Shown in pieces: positions 62,517 to 64,000 of a stretch of 64,000 nt of DNA. Each line of letters begins with the position of its first letter. Positions within the stretch are counted from its first letter, which is position 1. The stretch spans positions 24,597-88,596 of the forward strand of contig DYCF01000018.1 in assembly GCA_019418225.1 (NCBI GenBank), given 5' to 3'. Origin of the DNA: Clostridiales bacterium. GTDB taxonomy: Bacteria > Bacillota > Clostridia > Lachnospirales > Cellulosilyticaceae. The notes below the pieces were generated by a model. The model saw only the letters and a program-made list of their open reading frames with translations. It did no database searches and was not told the origin of the DNA. Both the position numbers and the translations under genes were made by a program.

Positions 62517-62921
62517 CTACATATTTTTACTCATCCTATTTTTCTCATCAATTACAGCCACTTGATATTCATCTTCATATATAATCTTTCCTATATAATT
62601 GGTATAGACCACATCATATTCATACTCATACTTATCTAATAAGTACATTAATGGTGTAATTCGTTCTAACATCTTCTCTGCTCCATCAACCTTAAAATAG
62701 CAAATGGCTTTCTGTGGATTTCCTTCTTTATAAAATGGTGGTTCAGGCAACAAACTTGTAAACCACTTTTCAAGCTTTAAAAATAACTCTTGGTCCTCCT
62801 CAGATAACTTTCCCTCATTATGAATCTTCCAACAGGCTCCTATCACGCCTATTGGTTTCCCTGTACTTCCTTTATCTCTTACTTGAATACGTACATAATT
62901 TTGTTTAATCATCTCATTCAC
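62517..62921 (-). CDS. Hypothetical protein
   Basis: A 134-residue soluble protein: YVRIQVRDKGSTGKPIGVIGACWKIH at the start, then NPQKAICYFKVDG and YEYEYDVVYTNYIGKIIYED. Mixed alpha/beta, no membrane segment. I recognise no family. The gene before it on the strand is the PH-domain gene, 93 bases away. Confidence 0.65.
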   Translation of the reverse strand: MNEMIKQNYVRIQVRDKGSTGKPIGVIGACWKIHNEGKLSEEDQELFLKLEKWFTSLLPEPPFYKEGNPQKAICYFKVDGAEKMLERITPLMYLLDKYEYEYDVVYTNYIGKIIYEDEYQVAVIDEKNRMSKNM

Positions 62922-63014
62922 CTAAATCTCAACATCTATCGCGAAGTAAACCTTACTTAATACTATTAAAATCTAATACTACAAAAAAACTTTACCCTAA
63001 TTTAACACTCCATA

Positions 63015-63389
63015 CTATAATATACATTCACTTAGTAACTTATTAATCTTCCTAATATCATATCCACCAGATATTTCAAAGTGTATCTTTCCCACACTAC
63101 TAACCCAAATATTAAGTTCACTTTCTAAATCAAATGTTCCACAACTCTCAATAGAAAACGTTTGTATTTTACTATATGGAATAGTTGTATAATCGACTTT
63201 TCTCCCCGACACACCCTGTACATTAATAGCTATAATCCTTTTAGATGTAAAAATCACCTTATCCCTTACTGTTCTAAAAGCCTCTTCAACCTTTTCTCCC
63301 GTCACTAATAAATCCTTCACTGCTTCCATTGCCTTATTCAAATCCATGACATTCAGCTTAATATACTCTGGGTTAATAAAATCAATCAT
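63015..63389 (-). CDS. Bacterial PH-domain protein
   Basis: A 124-residue protein matching the bPH_1 (DUF1696) type: EEAFRTVRDKVIFTSKRIIAI, then TTIPYSKIQTFSIES and LNIWVSSVGKIHFEISGGYD. It is a pleckstrin-homology-like beta barrel, cytosolic, of unknown ligand. Normal length for the family. Single gene next to the tRNA cluster. Confidence 0.85.
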   Translation of the reverse strand: MIDFINPEYIKLNVMDLNKAMEAVKDLLVTGEKVEEAFRTVRDKVIFTSKRIIAINVQGVSGRKVDYTTIPYSKIQTFSIESCGTFDLESELNIWVSSVGKIHFEISGGYDIRKINKLLSECIL

Positions 63390-63571
63390 TAAATATGCCT
63401 CCTTTTACTCTGTACTTTTAATATTTCCTTCTACTCACATTGTATGCAAAAAAGACTTATTTAAATTACAATCCCTCCCAAAACCAATGTCCTAATTAAT
63501 ATGACAATAAATTTATATACACAAAAAAACCTCATAACTAAGATCTACTTAATTACAAGGTTTTTCGATAA

Positions 63572-63644
<73 letters not shown>

Positions 63645-63647
63645 ATG

Positions 63648-63724
<77 letters not shown>

Positions 63725-63741
63725 TCATTATTTAATTAATA

Positions 63742-63822
63742 TGGAGGGAGAAGGATTCGAACCTTCGAAGCTATCGCAACAGATTTACAGTCTGCCCCCT
63801 TTGGCCGCTCGGGAATCCCTCC
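63742..63822 (-). tRNA. tRNA-Tyr (GTA)
   Basis: 81 bases with the long variable arm of class II tRNAs. Anticodon stem-loop CAGACTGTAAATCTG gives GTA. Acceptor GGAGGGA pairs with TCCCTCC. It is the substrate of TyrS and the ligand of the T-box at 35 kb. Confidence 0.95.
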
Positions 63823-63828
63823 ATATAA

Positions 63829-63901
63829 AGCCGATGATCGGACTCGAACCGATAACCTGCTGATTACAAATCAGCTGCTCTGCCAATTGAGCCACATCGG
63901 C
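63829..63901 (-). tRNA. tRNA-Thr (TGT)
   Basis: 73 bases; acceptor GCCGATG pairs with CATCGGC. Anticodon stem-loop CTGATTTGTAATCAG gives TGT. D- and T-arms are normal; discriminator is T. Confidence 0.95.
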
Positions 63902-63948
63902 ACATATGCATGTGCTTTTATTTAATGCTTGGCATATTTTTAAATATA

Positions 63949-64000
63949 TGCCCGAGACCGGAATCGAACCGGTACGAGGGTTAGCTCGCAGGATTTTAAG
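63949..64000 (-). tRNA. tRNA-Leu (TAA), 3' part
   Basis: Runs off the right edge. The visible 52 bases include the anticodon loop CTTAAAA (TAA), a long variable arm, T-loop TTCGATTC and acceptor end CTCGGGCA. Confidence 0.85.

Overview
The window looks like the chromosome of a low-GC, anaerobic Gram-positive bacterium of the Clostridia, probably a Lachnospiraceae or Cellulosilyticum-type organism. This is an inference from the AT-rich sequence, AGGAGG-type ribosome sites, a T-box leader on tyrS, a FabT-controlled fatty-acid operon with FabK, and YtrA-type and DUF503 genes. No 16S rRNA is present, so the species is not fixed.

Layout. 1-7.4 kb: the start of a metallo-beta-lactamase protein, a lipoprotein, a coiled-coil protein paired with a large SF1 helicase, and a secreted stalk-domain protein. 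7.7-17.9 kb: a complete type II fatty-acid synthesis operon on the minus strand (fabT-fabH-acpP-fabK-fabD-fabG-fabF-accB-fabZ-accC-accD-accA), with a divergent FabK-like flavoprotein gene at 18.1 kb. The two divergent promoters carry TTTGA/TCAAA palindromes. A 183-bp structured inverted repeat lies inside the operon between accB and fabZ.

19.3-29.3 kb: the most interesting region, an 11-gene minus-strand cluster. It encodes a DUF5714 cysteine-rich protein, a small CMD-like protein ending in Cys-Cys, two ATP-grasp ligases, an MFS exporter, an ArsM-like methyltransferase, a Pat/ArsN1-like acetyltransferase, an ArsR-type repressor domain fused to a BioB-like radical SAM enzyme, and a cysteine-rich ABC importer. 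Arsenic-type cysteine signatures recur in several of these. I propose an arsenic-responsive pathway that makes or processes an organoarsenical, perhaps a peptide. This is an inference.

29.7-46 kb: a GH2 glycosidase, tyrS with a tyrosine T-box, a thioredoxin reductase-like/CcmF-like/multiheme cytochrome c locus, a GntR-ABC operon, and housekeeping genes (truA, an alarmone synthetase). 46-64 kb: guanine deaminase, DUF503, two large unknown proteins, methyltransferase and radical SAM genes, a GDPD-like protein lacking key residues, bioB, amtB behind a promoter-terminator leader, an EamA transporter, and a tRNA cluster (Phe, fMet, Tyr, Thr, partial Leu).

A dispersed non-coding repeat of about 115 bp occurs six times. 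One copy supplies the tyrS stop codon and another encodes the last residues of the cytochrome. Several unrelated tandem repeats (15, 42, 92 and 12 bp units) fill intergenic gaps. No CRISPR array, insertion sequence, prophage or rRNA was seen.
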